A stretch of 64,000 nt of DNA from Peptococcus niger (GCF_900101835.1 NZ_FNAF01000004.1:159602-223601), one strand, 5' to 3'; shown: positions 43,189 through 53,134, numbered from the stretch's first letter. Notes: generated by a model not told the origin, from the sequence alone. Made by a program: numbers and translations.

Positions 43189-45513
43189 ATGAGCGTTGAA
43201 AAGGATAAACAAGCAAAAAGCATCATAGGGATAATTATGCTTGGGCAAGCTATGGCGCTTTATTTTTCTCTGGTTGTGGCCAGCCTACTTTTTTGGCAAA
43301 AACATACCTATAATCCCCTTAGGCTCGTTACTATGTGTCGTGTTGGAGGATTCCCAGTGTTGATTTTTGTGACTTTTGAAATTCTCTTCGCCGGCTTATT
43401 TGTATACGGTCTGTATGATTTCCGTAAAAAATATTCAAGTGACCTCCTAGGGCGTAATTTTAGGTTTCCTAAAGAAAGAGCTTCGTATGGTGAAAGCCAT
43501 TTTGAAACGCCAGAAGAATTTAAGAAGGCTGCACTCGTACAAAAGCCGGAAGATGCTTATGGAACAATATACGGGCAGATGGACAAAAGCGGAAAGGAGT
43601 TAATCAACCGCCGGATGGATAGTGTCAATCGTCTCAACTCTCATATAGCGGTCGTTGGTGCCAGTGGGACAGGGAAGACCTATACCTTTACGAAAAACTT
43701 TATCTTTCAGGCTGCAAAACGCCGTGAGTCGTTAGTCTTAACTGACCCGGATGGTGGTCTATATAGAGATACAGCAGGATATTTAGAAGATAGTGGATAT
43801 ATTGTCAGGCGTCTTGATCTGACAAAGTTAGACCTATCAGATGGCTGGGATTGTATGCGGTCTATTAAACCGGAATCCGTTGAGTTAGATGCTCAGTTTT
43901 TTGCTCAGACCGTTATCTCTAACGTAAGCGATGATATGACTAGCATCTATTCAACTGGGCCGCTTTCCTTGTTGAAAGCCCTTGTGTTACGGGTATTTTT
44001 AGGACCAGACTTTAAAGATAAGAATATCGGCACGGTATATGGTCTCATACAAAATGAAGGCGGTGAGGCATATCTAGATAAGCTTTTTGACCCAGATTAT
44101 ATGCCGCTGGAAGCAAGACCGGCGCTGGGGCCTTATCTGTCCTTTAAGCAAGGGTCTCCGAATTTGCGGGGCAACCTTATTACGAACCTTGCAACCCAGT
44201 TACAAATTCTTCAATCCGGCCCGGTAGGTTCGGTTCTTTCTCAAAATGACATTGATCTTGAGCTGCCCGGAAAAGAACTCTGTGCCTACTATTGTATTTT
44301 CCCGGACTCTCATGACACCTACAGGTTTATAACATCCCTTTTCTTTTCTATGTTGACTACCCGGCTAGTTAGCCTAGCCGATGAGCAAGAGGCTAACGAA
44401 TATCACGCAGCCGGTGAGCTTCCGGTTCCAGTTAACTTTCTACTGGATGAGTTTCCTTCTATCGGTATGCTCCCGGATTGGGATAGGAAAATGTCTACTA
44501 TCCGCAAGCGGCGTATAAATGCGACCATGATATTTCAAGATATCACCCAACTTCAAAACCTGTATCCGAATACTTGGGTAACGATTTTAGCGAACTGTTC
44601 TACAATGATTTCCTTGGGGATAAATGATCAGTTCACTTCAGATCTATTTACAAAACGCTTAGGTAATATGACTGTAGAAGCAAAGACTGACCAGTATATT
44701 CGCGACTTTGGTAGAAGTATGATAGGTATGACCGGTATGGATACTCATAGTCGCTCTTCAATAGGTGAGGGGCGAAGAGCATTGTTGTCCTTGGATGAGC
44801 TTTTTAAGGTAGATGAAGATAGGTTGCTTATTGTTTTTCAAGGGCATGACCCAATCCTTGCCTATAAATACCCTCATGTTTTACACCCGGAGGCTAAAAA
44901 ACTCAGGAAAATATATCAATCAGATCTAATACCATTTTGGGATAAAGATGCTCGAGGTAGAAAAAGGGAAGAAGAAATTATTCGGCTGGAAGAATATTAC
45001 ACAACTCATCCTCGTGCCTTTGAAGTAGATAGGAGCTATGATTCTCTCGGCATTGCAGCTAGTGGTATTTCAGCCATGAAGAAAATAAAAGAAAGCTTTG
45101 TGGAGCATTTCATCTCATCGGAAGAAGCAGGGGAAATGGATGAAAATGCGGCTCTTTTAGAGCCTAAAATAAGCTTCGAGGGGGATAGGTCGTTAACTAA
45201 CTTTGATAGTTGGGTAGAGGATATTAGGACTTCTGAGAAAGATTTAAATAATAAGACAAGGCTTTTGGATAAGGATAAATTAAGAAAGGAAGATTTACTA
45301 AAAAATACTAATAAAAGTGAAAAGGATAATAAGGTAAGGATTGATCGAGAAGCCGAACAAATCGTTGAAAAAAATAAAGAAGAAAGAAATAGCCAAGAGC
45401 CTCCCGAAGTAAAAGTTAAATTTAGTACAGAAAGCGATTATAATGGAGGTGATATTATGTTAGATAAAAGGAGCAGGACAAGTAGTTCTTTTCAAATTAA
45501 TAATCCTTTTTAA
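43189..45513 (+). CDS. VirD4/TraG-type coupling protein
   Basis: 774 residues from ATG 43189 (GGAAGGTGAG). Two N-terminal spans (SIIGIIMLGQAMALYFSLVV, FPVLIFVTFEILFAGLFVYG), then the ATPase with Walker A GASGTGKT (157-164) and a Walker B/TraG signature (NFLLDEFPSIGMLPDWDRKM, TMIFQDITQLQNLYPN). A charged C-terminal tail of about 100 residues may bind relaxosome proteins. It brings the relaxase-DNA complex to the channel. Confidence 0.9.
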   Translation: MSVEKDKQAKSIIGIIMLGQAMALYFSLVVASLLFWQKHTYNPLRLVTMCRVGGFPVLIFVTFEILFAGLFVYGLYDFRKKYSSDLLGRNFRFPKERASYGESHFETPEEFKKAALVQKPEDAYGTIYGQMDKSGKELINRRMDSVNRLNSHIAVVGASGTGKTYTFTKNFIFQAAKRRESLVLTDPDGGLYRDTAGYLEDSGYIVRRLDLTKLDLSDGWDCMRSIKPESVELDAQFFAQTVISNVSDDMTSIYSTGPLSLLKALVLRVFLGPDFKDKNIGTVYGLIQNEGGEAYLDKLFDPDYMPLEARPALGPYLSFKQGSPNLRGNLITNLATQLQILQSGPVGSVLSQNDIDLELPGKELCAYYCIFPDSHDTYRFITSLFFSMLTTRLVSLADEQEANEYHAAGELPVPVNFLLDEFPSIGMLPDWDRKMSTIRKRRINATMIFQDITQLQNLYPNTWVTILANCSTMISLGINDQFTSDLFTKRLGNMTVEAKTDQYIRDFGRSMIGMTGMDTHSRSSIGEGRRALLSLDELFKVDEDRLLIVFQGHDPILAYKYPHVLHPEAKKLRKIYQSDLIPFWDKDARGRKREEEIIRLEEYYTTHPRAFEVDRSYDSLGIAASGISAMKKIKESFVEHFISSEEAGEMDENAALLEPKISFEGDRSLTNFDSWVEDIRTSEKDLNNKTRLLDKDKLRKEDLLKNTNKSEKDNKVRIDREAEQIVEKNKEERNSQEPPEVKVKFSTESDYNGGDIMLDKRSRTSSSFQINNPF

Positions 45514-45519
45514 AATATC

Positions 45520-45550
45520 AATAGCTCTTCTTACGAGAAGAGCTATTTTT
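45520..45550 (+). terminator. Terminator after the coupling-protein gene
   Basis: AATAGCTCTTCT-TACG-AGAAGAGCTATT followed by T residues; a UUCG-like compact loop. It splits the conjugation genes into two transcripts. Confidence 0.9.
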
Positions 45551-45573
45551 AATTAATTTTAATACTATTAAAA

Positions 45574-45602
45574 TTGAACATAAAAGATAAACGTGGTAAT
45601 AT
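45574..45602 (+). promoter_or_regulatory. Promoter of the second conjugation transcript
   Basis: TTGAAC (45574-45579), 17 bases ending CGTGG, TAATAT (45597-45602). Same style as the promoters at 36608 and 57582. It drives the S1-like, PrgI, VirB4 and following genes. Confidence 0.8.
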
Positions 45603-45651
45603 ATTCATGCCGGATGTTGCAATGTATTTTTATTTAGAAAGAGGGATATAC

Positions 45652-46701
45652 ATGTCAGAACAAAAAGAAAAAATCTTACAAAACGAGGAGTCAGTCATCA
45701 GAAATGTTAGACGCGACGGTCAGCTTAGAAATGTCATGCAGCAAGAATTTATTACCAAGTGGAACGCTATTTTATCTGCTCAGAGGTACAAGGAGTTCCT
45801 CTACGGTACTGTTTCAAGTGTGACAAGTTTTGAGGTGGGAGAAGAACGCTGCGCTGCTTTAGAACTCTTAGTTGACGGCACAATTAAGGCAACGATTCCG
45901 TTTAATGAAATCTTTAGAGATGGAAATGAAATGCTTAATTTGGATTTTATTGATACAAGAACAGAAAGAGGTAAGAAAGAACTTCTGAATAGACAGAAGG
46001 CCTTTTGCGAAAGAATGTATGGGCTGGAAGTTCCTTTTCTTGTTAAAGAAGCCTATGCAGATGAGGTTGGATCTTTAGATTTACCCAGCGATTATTTTAT
46101 CTTGGGTTCCAGAAAAGACGCATTGATTGAAATGGAAAGAGGAAACTTCAGTAAAGATAGGCCTCGCATTCAAGAAAATGACCTTATCAATGCAACGGTT
46201 GTCACCACAGGCTATCAGGGGCTAGCAGTTAATGTAGCCGGAGTGGATGTTCTTATCCCTGCCAATAGAGTAACTGCTCGCTATATGGAAAATAGACGTG
46301 ACTTGGAAAATATGTTTACTGTTGGACAGGACCTACCTGTAATTATTACGCAAATTCAGTACAAAAATGATGGGCATATAGAGCTAGAGGTTGACCCTAG
46401 AGGGGCCCATAACTATCTCAAAAAGCCTTACCAGGGAACGCTCTTAAAAGAGGGGCAGCAGTGTCTAGCCACTATCTCTAATATTGTCAGAAAAGATGCC
46501 GGCAAGGTGACCGTTTTCCTCTACCTTGACCAATATGACATGGCCGCTTTTACAGGCATTATTCCTTCAAGCGCAGTTCAAAATGAGGGCTTTCATCTGG
46601 GAGATATTGTCCGGGTAACAGTCATTGGTTTTACCGATGACGGCATGGTTTATGTTCGTATTCGCTCATTGCACCAGAGGGCTCACAGTTCATTAAGATA
46701 A
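45652..46701 (+). CDS. S1/OB-fold-like conjugation protein
   Basis: 349 residues from ATG 45652; the frame is open upstream but that part contains the promoter. The N-terminal 75 residues contain a helix (IRNVRRDGQLRNVMQQEFIT). The rest shows several beta-rich segments of OB/S1 type (LINATVVTTGYQGLAVNVAG, QQCLATISNIVRKDAGKVTV, LGDIVRVTVIGFTDDGMVYV). Similar proteins are conserved near PrgI and VirB4 in Gram-positive conjugative elements; role unknown, perhaps RNA binding or a regulatory function. Confidence 0.65.
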   Translation: MSEQKEKILQNEESVIRNVRRDGQLRNVMQQEFITKWNAILSAQRYKEFLYGTVSSVTSFEVGEERCAALELLVDGTIKATIPFNEIFRDGNEMLNLDFIDTRTERGKKELLNRQKAFCERMYGLEVPFLVKEAYADEVGSLDLPSDYFILGSRKDALIEMERGNFSKDRPRIQENDLINATVVTTGYQGLAVNVAGVDVLIPANRVTARYMENRRDLENMFTVGQDLPVIITQIQYKNDGHIELEVDPRGAHNYLKKPYQGTLLKEGQQCLATISNIVRKDAGKVTVFLYLDQYDMAAFTGIIPSSAVQNEGFHLGDIVRVTVIGFTDDGMVYVRIRSLHQRAHSSLR

Positions 46702-46717
46702 GAAAGGGGTGTTCCGG

Positions 46718-47314
46718 TTGATCAAAGATGAACAGCCTAATGTATATAACATTCCTGAAAACTTTATAGATGAGTCCCGAATTATTAAAGGGATTTTTAA
46801 GACTCGCAACTTCATTGAGGGGGCATTAATTGCCCTCTTTGTTGCGGCTTTTGCTTGGTTTATTCCAATAGAAAACGTTAACATCCGGATTTTTGCCATT
46901 GTTACTTTGTGTATGCCTTTTTTTCTTGTGGGCTATCATGGGTTCAATGGAGACCCTTTTTCTGTATCTGTCAGTAACATCTATTCTTGGTTACAAAATC
47001 GTGGAGTTATGCTTTACAACACTCATACTCAAGCTCTGGCCAAGGCCCCTTTGGAGGCCATGATGGAAGATAAGATATTACAGGATAAGTTAGTTGATGC
47101 TTGGGATAATGCTGTAGAAAATAGACGGAGACGAATGTCTGCTAAGCCTCTTATTGAAGGTGAAACCTTTGAATTTGCTGATGATGAAGAATTATTTGGG
47201 ATTTACGCCGATAGCAAACGTATGAAAGGCGTTGGCACTTATGACATCAACGAACCGACAAGCCTTATCCATATTGGGAAAGTTGAAGACCCAACAGAAG
47301 GAAGGAGCCGATAA
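46718..47314 (+). CDS. PrgI/VirB3-like membrane protein
   Basis: 198 residues from TTG 46718 (AAAGGGG at 46702-46708). The N-terminus YNIPENFIDESRIIKGIFKT and two adjacent spans (IEGALIALFVAAFAWFIPIE and IRIFAIVTLCMPFFLVGYHG) match the PrgI family, the Gram-positive counterpart of VirB3. It immediately precedes virB4, as is usual. It probably docks the VirB4 ATPase at the membrane. Confidence 0.85.
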   Translation: MIKDEQPNVYNIPENFIDESRIIKGIFKTRNFIEGALIALFVAAFAWFIPIENVNIRIFAIVTLCMPFFLVGYHGFNGDPFSVSVSNIYSWLQNRGVMLYNTHTQALAKAPLEAMMEDKILQDKLVDAWDNAVENRRRRMSAKPLIEGETFEFADDEELFGIYADSKRMKGVGTYDINEPTSLIHIGKVEDPTEGRSR

Positions 47315-47316
47315 GT

Positions 47317-49890
47317 ATGCCACTGGATGTTTCTTTTTTTAAGGATAGAGAAAAATTAAAAAGTTCTATTAGGGATAGTCGAAAGTCAAATAGAAATAAA
47401 GCTAAGCCAAAACAACTTGAGCAGATTGTCAGTACTCAATCCTTTTCGCCTATTCGGGATGTAAAAGATGGAATCATCATCACAAAAGATGGTCGTTTTG
47501 TAAAAATAATGGAACTGTCACCTATTAACTTTGGCTTGCGTTCTTACGGGGAGCAAGCAAGTATTATTTCAAGTTTTGCTAAAGCTTTGAGGAACATGCC
47601 GAACTATATTCAATTTAAAGTGGTATCAAAGCGAGCAGATGTCAGCCATTTTATAGAGACAATAAAGAATGAAATGGCTCTTGAAAAGAATAATCACTGT
47701 AAAAGGTTACAGCAGGAACAGATTAATCTGATTTCTTCAGTCGGTTCAACTCAAGGGGTGTCTCGACGTTTTTTTCTAATTTTTGAGTATGAACAAAAGA
47801 CAGGCTTTCAGCATCGCCCAACCTTTGACCAAGTTAAACAAGAGCTTGAAAAAGAGGCTAGAAATATTGCTGGAGACTTAGAGGATTGTGGTAATGAATT
47901 CATTTCTGTGAATAGCTCGGATGAATATGTGCTTGAAGTTCTCTACTCTATTATGAGCCGAAGCGAGTCAAGCATACGGTCAGCAAGAGACAGAGAATAT
48001 GAGGTTATTGGCAGGTATGCAGCAGGACAAATGGATTTTTCTAGAAAAGATTTGCATATTCCGATTAATGATTTTATTGCCCCGGCTATCATTGATGACC
48101 GGTCCAGTCCTCGCTATCTTGTTGTTGATGATTTGTTCTATATGTACTGCTACATTCCAGGGAACTCTTACCCGGTTCGGGCTTTAGGTGGCTGGATGCT
48201 GCTCTTAATTAATATGGGGGAAGGGGTTGATGTTGATTTCTGGATCCATAAGGAAAACGTGGCAACAACCCAAAGAAAGCTTCAATATCGGCTGCGTTGG
48301 AACAAGGTTAGAATGAGAGAAACAGAAGATACATCTCAAGATTTTGAGGACCTACACGGTGCTATTGAGTCCGGTTATTATCTTAAAAGTGGTCTATCTT
48401 CAGGTGAAGATTTTTGTTATATGGCAAGTCTTATTACCATTACAGCAAGCAGCTTACAAGAACTTAACTACAAGTATGAAGCCATTAAGCGCCATTGTAT
48501 TCGCAATGATATTCGTGTTAAGCCCTGTCATTTTCAGCAGTTAGAAGCATGGAAATCATCTCTACCCATTTGCCAATGCAACTCGGGAATTTGGGCTAAA
48601 GCTAGAAGAAATGGTCTCACAAGAGACCTCGCTTCGGCCTATCCTTTTGTTAGTTACGAATTGGCTGATGAGAATGGCATTCTATTGGGAGCCAATTCCA
48701 ATAATGGCTCTTTAGTTTTTGTAGATCCCTTTGACACATCGAAATACAATAACGCCAACATTGCCATTCTCGGCTCGTCTGGCTCAGGTAAGACCTATAC
48801 GCTGCAATGTATGGCACTAAGACTGAGACAAAAACAAACGCAAGTTTTTATTATTGCTCCCTTAAAGGGGATTGAATTTGAGCGTGCCTGTGCTGCTATC
48901 GGAGGCTCTTTCATTCGGATTGCCCCGGGAAGTGGAAATAATATCAATATCATGGAAATCCGTAAAAAAACTGAAAGTCTTGATGATTTTGAGGCGGATT
49001 TTGTTCCGGAAGAGTCTATCTTGGTAAAAAAAATTCAACAACTTCATACTTTTTTTACGCTGCTTTTGAAAGATATTACCTTTGATGAGCAGCAACTTCT
49101 TGACGAATCTCTTTTAAAAACCTACGAAAAATTTGAGATTACGCCTGCTAATGATTCCTTGGTGGACCCTAAGACAGGCGCATACAAAGAGATGCCTATC
49201 TTGGGTGACTTATATAAAACTTTAGAAGAAATGGGCCGTAAAGACAGTCGCTTGTATGGTGTACTGACAAGATATGTTTCAGGCTCAGCCAATAGTTTCA
49301 ATCAACCTACGAACGTAAATTTAGATAATAAGTATGTCGTTTTAGATGTTTCTTCTCTTACAAAGGAAACACTCCCGATTGGGATGTTTATCGCTCTTGA
49401 TTATGCATGGGACAAAGCAAGAGAAGACAGAACGAAGAAAAAGGTCATCTTTATTGATGAGACTTGGCGATTAGTTGGTCCGGGGTCATCGGAACTGGCT
49501 GCTGAATTTGTTCTTGAAATTTTCAAAGTCATTCGTGGCTATGGTGGCTCTGCTGTCTGTGCAACGCAGGACTTAAATGACTTTTTTGCTTTAAAAGATG
49601 GCATGTATGGAGCAGGGATTATCAATAACGCTAAGACAAAAATGCTCATGAAAACAGAGCCGAGGGAGGCTCTAGTTGTAGCAAAAGCAATGGACTTAAC
49701 TGTAGAGGAAGCAGAGGAAATTAAGAGCATTAAGCGTGGTACCTGCTTGCTTGCAGCCAATACTAATCATGTATTCATTGATATTAAAGCATCCAAAATC
49801 GAGCACGATCTTATCACTACAGACGCTAAAGAATTACGTCAACTTGCTCTTGAGAGACAAAAAAAGAGGAGCGTAGAACATGATTTATAA
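47317..49890 (+). CDS. VirB4/TrsE-type conjugation ATPase
   Basis: 857 residues after GGAAGGAG. The N-terminal half has the VirB4 pattern (DVKDGIIITKDGRFVKIMEL). The ATPase holds Walker A GSSGSGKT (486-493), Walker B KVIFIDETWRLVG and a later ATQDLNDFF motif. It energises assembly and substrate transfer of the type IV secretion channel. Its end overlaps the next start by 11 bases. Confidence 0.95.
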   Translation: MPLDVSFFKDREKLKSSIRDSRKSNRNKAKPKQLEQIVSTQSFSPIRDVKDGIIITKDGRFVKIMELSPINFGLRSYGEQASIISSFAKALRNMPNYIQFKVVSKRADVSHFIETIKNEMALEKNNHCKRLQQEQINLISSVGSTQGVSRRFFLIFEYEQKTGFQHRPTFDQVKQELEKEARNIAGDLEDCGNEFISVNSSDEYVLEVLYSIMSRSESSIRSARDREYEVIGRYAAGQMDFSRKDLHIPINDFIAPAIIDDRSSPRYLVVDDLFYMYCYIPGNSYPVRALGGWMLLLINMGEGVDVDFWIHKENVATTQRKLQYRLRWNKVRMRETEDTSQDFEDLHGAIESGYYLKSGLSSGEDFCYMASLITITASSLQELNYKYEAIKRHCIRNDIRVKPCHFQQLEAWKSSLPICQCNSGIWAKARRNGLTRDLASAYPFVSYELADENGILLGANSNNGSLVFVDPFDTSKYNNANIAILGSSGSGKTYTLQCMALRLRQKQTQVFIIAPLKGIEFERACAAIGGSFIRIAPGSGNNINIMEIRKKTESLDDFEADFVPEESILVKKIQQLHTFFTLLLKDITFDEQQLLDESLLKTYEKFEITPANDSLVDPKTGAYKEMPILGDLYKTLEEMGRKDSRLYGVLTRYVSGSANSFNQPTNVNLDNKYVVLDVSSLTKETLPIGMFIALDYAWDKAREDRTKKKVIFIDETWRLVGPGSSELAAEFVLEIFKVIRGYGGSAVCATQDLNDFFALKDGMYGAGIINNAKTKMLMKTEPREALVVAKAMDLTVEEAEEIKSIKRGTCLLAANTNHVFIDIKASKIEHDLITTDAKELRQLALERQKKRSVEHDL

Positions 49891-50425
49891 GCACTTGAGA
49901 GATAATTTAATTTACTTTATAGAGGCTGTAGGTTTTGTAAAAGTAGGGCAATTAGTGAGCCTATTTAGTGATGAAGCCGATAAAAATACAATTCAGCAAG
50001 CCCTAAGCCAACTTGTTCGCAGTTGTGTATTTAAGCAAGACGGTGACCTAATCATAAGTGGGCGTGAAGTGAAAATAGCTGATAGCTTTGCAAAAAGGCG
50101 CATCAAAGCCTTATGGGTTGTCTCTTCTATTGGCAGCAAGCAGATTATAGATCTCTCAAGGCTTTCCTTTCCGAGGTGCTTTTTAATTCTTCTTAAAGAC
50201 GACAGGGCTATAGAATTAAGCTCCTGCGAAACCGTCCAAGAAGCTTGGCAAGCACAAGTAAGGTATGAAAACGAAAAAATAAGTAACGGAGAATATAAAA
50301 TTGTTCGAACAGTTTTGGTGCCGAATCGTGACGTTGGTGAGGAGTTAAAAAACTTCTATTTTAATAATTTTTGTCTGCTAGATAAAGAGAGAAAGCCTAT
50401 ATTTTACACTTGGGAAAGGGGATAG
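49880..50425 (+). CDS. DUF5697-like conjugation-associated protein
   Basis: 181 residues. The N-terminal 65 residues look like a winged helix (FVKVGQLVSLFSDEADKNTI, QQALSQLVRSCVFKQDGDLI). The rest alternates strands and helices. The pattern recalls DUF5697 proteins, found downstream of virB4 in Firmicute elements. Possibly a DNA-binding regulator; the family name is from memory. Confidence 0.55.
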   Translation: MIYKHLRDNLIYFIEAVGFVKVGQLVSLFSDEADKNTIQQALSQLVRSCVFKQDGDLIISGREVKIADSFAKRRIKALWVVSSIGSKQIIDLSRLSFPRCFLILLKDDRAIELSSCETVQEAWQAQVRYENEKISNGEYKIVRTVLVPNRDVGEELKNFYFNNFCLLDKERKPIFYTWERG

Positions 50426-50426
50426 A

Positions 50427-51131
50427 TTGTTGATTGATGATGAAAAAATAATTCAAAAAAAACAAAGACAAGCGGAAAAATGCTTAGCTAAAATTGAAAA
50501 GCTAGGCACTGAAATAAAAAAATATATGGAGGATGTTTCTTTTTTTTCTGCTAAGGAAGCGATAAAAATCGAGCGAGTTAGACCAGCTTTGTATGAGCTT
50601 AATAAAGATGTGACGAATCTTATTTGCGATGAAGAAGCTCTTTTCCTTACATCGAAAGAAGCAGAAGAATACACAGGAGAGGTCGCCTTTTCTATAAAAG
50701 GTTTTTTTGAAAAAGATCGCTTTTGTATCAAAACGCCATCTCTACCTTCAATTTATTCTCAAGGAAAAAGGAAGGTCTTTAGTAGCTTATATGCTGATGA
50801 AGTAAAGCTTCTGTTGCAATCAAATAAAAAGAAATTGTCTAATTTTTCCCAGGCAAATATCTCAATTATTTCAATAAGAGCAAGTGATAGCTGTGGGATA
50901 GATAACGATAATATTGACAGTAAAGCTATTGTAGATGCTATCGCCTACTATCTAAAAGCTGGTGATAGTCCTAGAGCTTGTAGCTTTTATTTGGCTTCAA
51001 TTTTTGACGATACCCTTGAAGAAGGGACTTATTTTATTGTCACCGGTGACTATAAGAAGGCTCCAGGTTTGAGTGAAATTGAAAGCTGGATAAAAACTTT
51101 AGAAAAAGAAAATATGTCTAAAAGGACGTAA
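50427..51131 (+). CDS. Hypothetical coiled-coil protein
   Basis: 234 residues from TTG 50427. A basic coiled-coil N-terminus (EKIIQKKQRQAEKCLAKIEK) and an alpha/beta C-terminal half. It ends the VirB4 operon as far as can be seen. No family recognised. Confidence 0.55.
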   Translation: MLIDDEKIIQKKQRQAEKCLAKIEKLGTEIKKYMEDVSFFSAKEAIKIERVRPALYELNKDVTNLICDEEALFLTSKEAEEYTGEVAFSIKGFFEKDRFCIKTPSLPSIYSQGKRKVFSSLYADEVKLLLQSNKKKLSNFSQANISIISIRASDSCGIDNDNIDSKAIVDAIAYYLKAGDSPRACSFYLASIFDDTLEEGTYFIVTGDYKKAPGLSEIESWIKTLEKENMSKRT

Positions 51132-51362
51132 AATGACCTGAAAAAATCGGATTTTATCATGAAAGAACGATAATTATAAGAAAAAAGCAGCGTAAAGCGA
51201 TAAAAAACATGCGATTTCCAAAAGCGGGTATTTTATGGGGCGTTTGGTAAGCCTAAAGAGCTTGAAATGTGCTTTAGGTTAGGGCTTTGGCCGGATTGAG
51301 AAAACTTATTAAAGAGGGAATATAAAGCACTCCCAGTCAAGTCATTTTAGGAGGTGAGAGCC
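51132..51362. other. Non-coding region with hairpin; possible oriT
   Basis: About 230 bases with no credible ORF. It includes an inverted repeat CCTAAAG (51252-51258) with CTTTAGG (51272-51278) and a T/G-rich stretch after it. Its position between the conjugation operon and a winged-helix gene would suit an origin of transfer or a promoter region, but no relaxase lies next to it. No -35/-10 pair stands out. Confidence 0.25.
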
Positions 51363-52523
51363 ATTACCTTATCCAAGAAAGAGCAGATTTTGCTCTTACT
51401 TTTCTACCACAGCTACATCTCAAGGCAAACCTTTCTCCAGCTTCCCGGCTCCATGGCGACAACCTATGCATCCCTTAAAAGTTTGGTCCAAGAGAGGCTT
51501 ATAAAAGAGCGCACCTTAAACTACAAAATCAATTCAAGGCCCTATAAAGAAAGTTGCTACTCTTTGAGTCTTGATGGATTAAAGTACCTCAAGACAGAAG
51601 TTTCCATCCCGGGCAGTTACTACCCTGAGCTCATAGCAGCAACGCCACTGCCCCCGAGCTTAAATATCTCAGGCTTTGGCAGTAGTCATGAGAGAATCAT
51701 CAGCTACCTTAAAAAAAGTACAGTCTCAGTTTTCTCAGCCATGTTAGGTGCATCCTATAGGCCCTTATACATCTACAACGGAGAAGATGTAGCCCACTCT
51801 CTTGGTACGCTTGTAAATCAAGGGCTAAAGGAACTGCAAGATAGAAATATGCTTGTGAACCCCTTGAGCCCCTACCGGTTTGTAAGCTCAGACGAAATGC
51901 TTAAGGAACTTAGACAAGCAAATAGCTGCGACACCCCATATAGAATAGGACGTGAAGCCGGCGTGTTAATAAGCGAAAGTCAGTCGCTCTTACTTTACCG
52001 TCTAGGCGAAGAAGGATTTGGGTGGAGCAAGTGGCACTTCAAAGCAGAATTACCAGCCTATGTAAAATACCTGCATCTTATCGAAAGAAATGTAGTTCCT
52101 CGTGAAGCTAGTGCAGCCTGCCTAGTACCAAACGCAAAAATATTTGCAGACACCCTTCTGGATAAAAGAAAAAAGCGGAGAGCAGACGAGCAACTAGGTT
52201 CATACATTCATAGCCTTTACGTCTTCCCTGAAAATAAAGATGGTATAGCAAGCGCCCGGACCTGGCTAGATTATGGCGAGAGCCTAAAAGAGAGCCTTAT
52301 TAGCGCAGCTACAAAAGAGGGCCCCTATGATAAAAATAACAAGCAGCTTTTTCCGCTTAGCCTAAAAGGACAAGACGTTTACCTCAGTCCATATCTAAGC
52401 TACAAAGATCTAGAAAAGCTTCGAGATTATCCGAGGAACTTTCGCATCCTTTGCCTGCCTTGGCAGGAAGAATACTACCGGAGAATTTTTCCGGATACCC
52501 CGTGCGACCATATTTACATGTGA
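51363..52523 (+). CDS. Winged-helix protein, replication-relaxation-like
   Basis: About 387 residues. The first 75 residues form a MarR-like winged helix (KEQILLLLFYHSYISRQTFL, YASLKSLVQERLIKERTL), the layout of Replic_Relax-type proteins; the remainder is unassigned. The start is unusual: the ideal site TAGGAGGTGA (51348-51357) is eight bases from an ATT codon at 51363, whereas the in-frame GTG 51354 lies inside it. ATT initiation is rare but known. A later start is possible but would cut the first helix. Confidence 0.6.
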   Translation: MTLSKKEQILLLLFYHSYISRQTFLQLPGSMATTYASLKSLVQERLIKERTLNYKINSRPYKESCYSLSLDGLKYLKTEVSIPGSYYPELIAATPLPPSLNISGFGSSHERIISYLKKSTVSVFSAMLGASYRPLYIYNGEDVAHSLGTLVNQGLKELQDRNMLVNPLSPYRFVSSDEMLKELRQANSCDTPYRIGREAGVLISESQSLLLYRLGEEGFGWSKWHFKAELPAYVKYLHLIERNVVPREASAACLVPNAKIFADTLLDKRKKRRADEQLGSYIHSLYVFPENKDGIASARTWLDYGESLKESLISAATKEGPYDKNNKQLFPLSLKGQDVYLSPYLSYKDLEKLRDYPRNFRILCLPWQEEYYRRIFPDTPCDHIYM

Positions 52524-52537
52524 AAGGAGTCATCACT

Positions 52538-52859
52538 ATGCAAAAGACAAGCAAAGAAAATAAAATCAAGCATAAAATACTATCCAGCCTTTTGGCCTCG
52601 GTCATATTGCTGAGTATAGCCCCTAATGTTACGCAAGCAGCAGAAATCCCTAGCGCCATTGTAGAAACAGTCAGCAGTGGCGAGAGCATCAACTACCAAG
52701 CTCTAGCGAACCTCCAAGCCGAGCGAAGTGATACCAGCATCATCACAGACAGCCAAGCTCAAGCAGAAAAGCAAAAAGCACTTCTTTATCCTAGGCGGAG
52801 GACTATTGGCCCTCATGATGATAGCCTACCTAGCCATTAACCGTGCAAGCAAAAAGTGA
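52538..52859 (+). pseudogene. Frameshifted secreted/membrane protein
   Basis: From ATG 52538 the frame gives a signal peptide (ILSSLLASVILLSIAPNVTQ), a short extracellular part, then an odd ending to 52840. Moving one base after the A5 run at 52773-52777 gives FFILGGGLLALMMIAYLAIN-RASKK and a stop at 52859: a membrane anchor with a basic tail. Eleven bases later the next gene starts. One A less would restore it, so the tract either mutated, is a sequencing artefact, or mediates slippage. TraC-like or pilin-like small proteins have this layout. Confidence 0.6.
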
Positions 52860-52869
52860 GGAATAGCCA

Positions 52870-53134
52870 ATGAATAAAAATCACCAAGACATACTAACCA
52901 AGCGAAGAGAATACTACCGGCGTAACCGTGCCTATATTCGCAGGAGAGATAACGCAGGAGCCAAGCGGTTACGGCAACAGAACCCTGAAAAATATAAAAG
53001 GATTAGAAAAATCTACAACGAGCAAGATAAAAAAAAGACAACAATACGACCGAGACAGAACCTTGGACCTAAAAAATAACCCTGACTGGGAAAAGATTAT
53101 TGCAGCCATCGAAGAAGAGAAAGGAGGCCAATAA
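52870..53134 (+). pseudogene. Frameshifted small basic protein
   Basis: The first frame (MNKNHQDILTKRREYYRRNR onward) ends at 53079; the second, RQQYDRDRTLDLKNNPDWEK-IIAAIEEEKGGQ, ends at 53134, overlapping the next ATG. They join across an A8 tract (53029-53036); seven A residues would give one 87-residue protein. Arginine- and tyrosine-rich helix at the front. As in the preceding gene, one extra A breaks the frame. Confidence 0.55.

Noticed and set aside
45574..45651. Upstream extension of the S1-like gene from TTG 45574
   Set aside because: That TTG is the start of the -35 box and the extension covers the promoter; ATG 45652 has a proper ribosome site.
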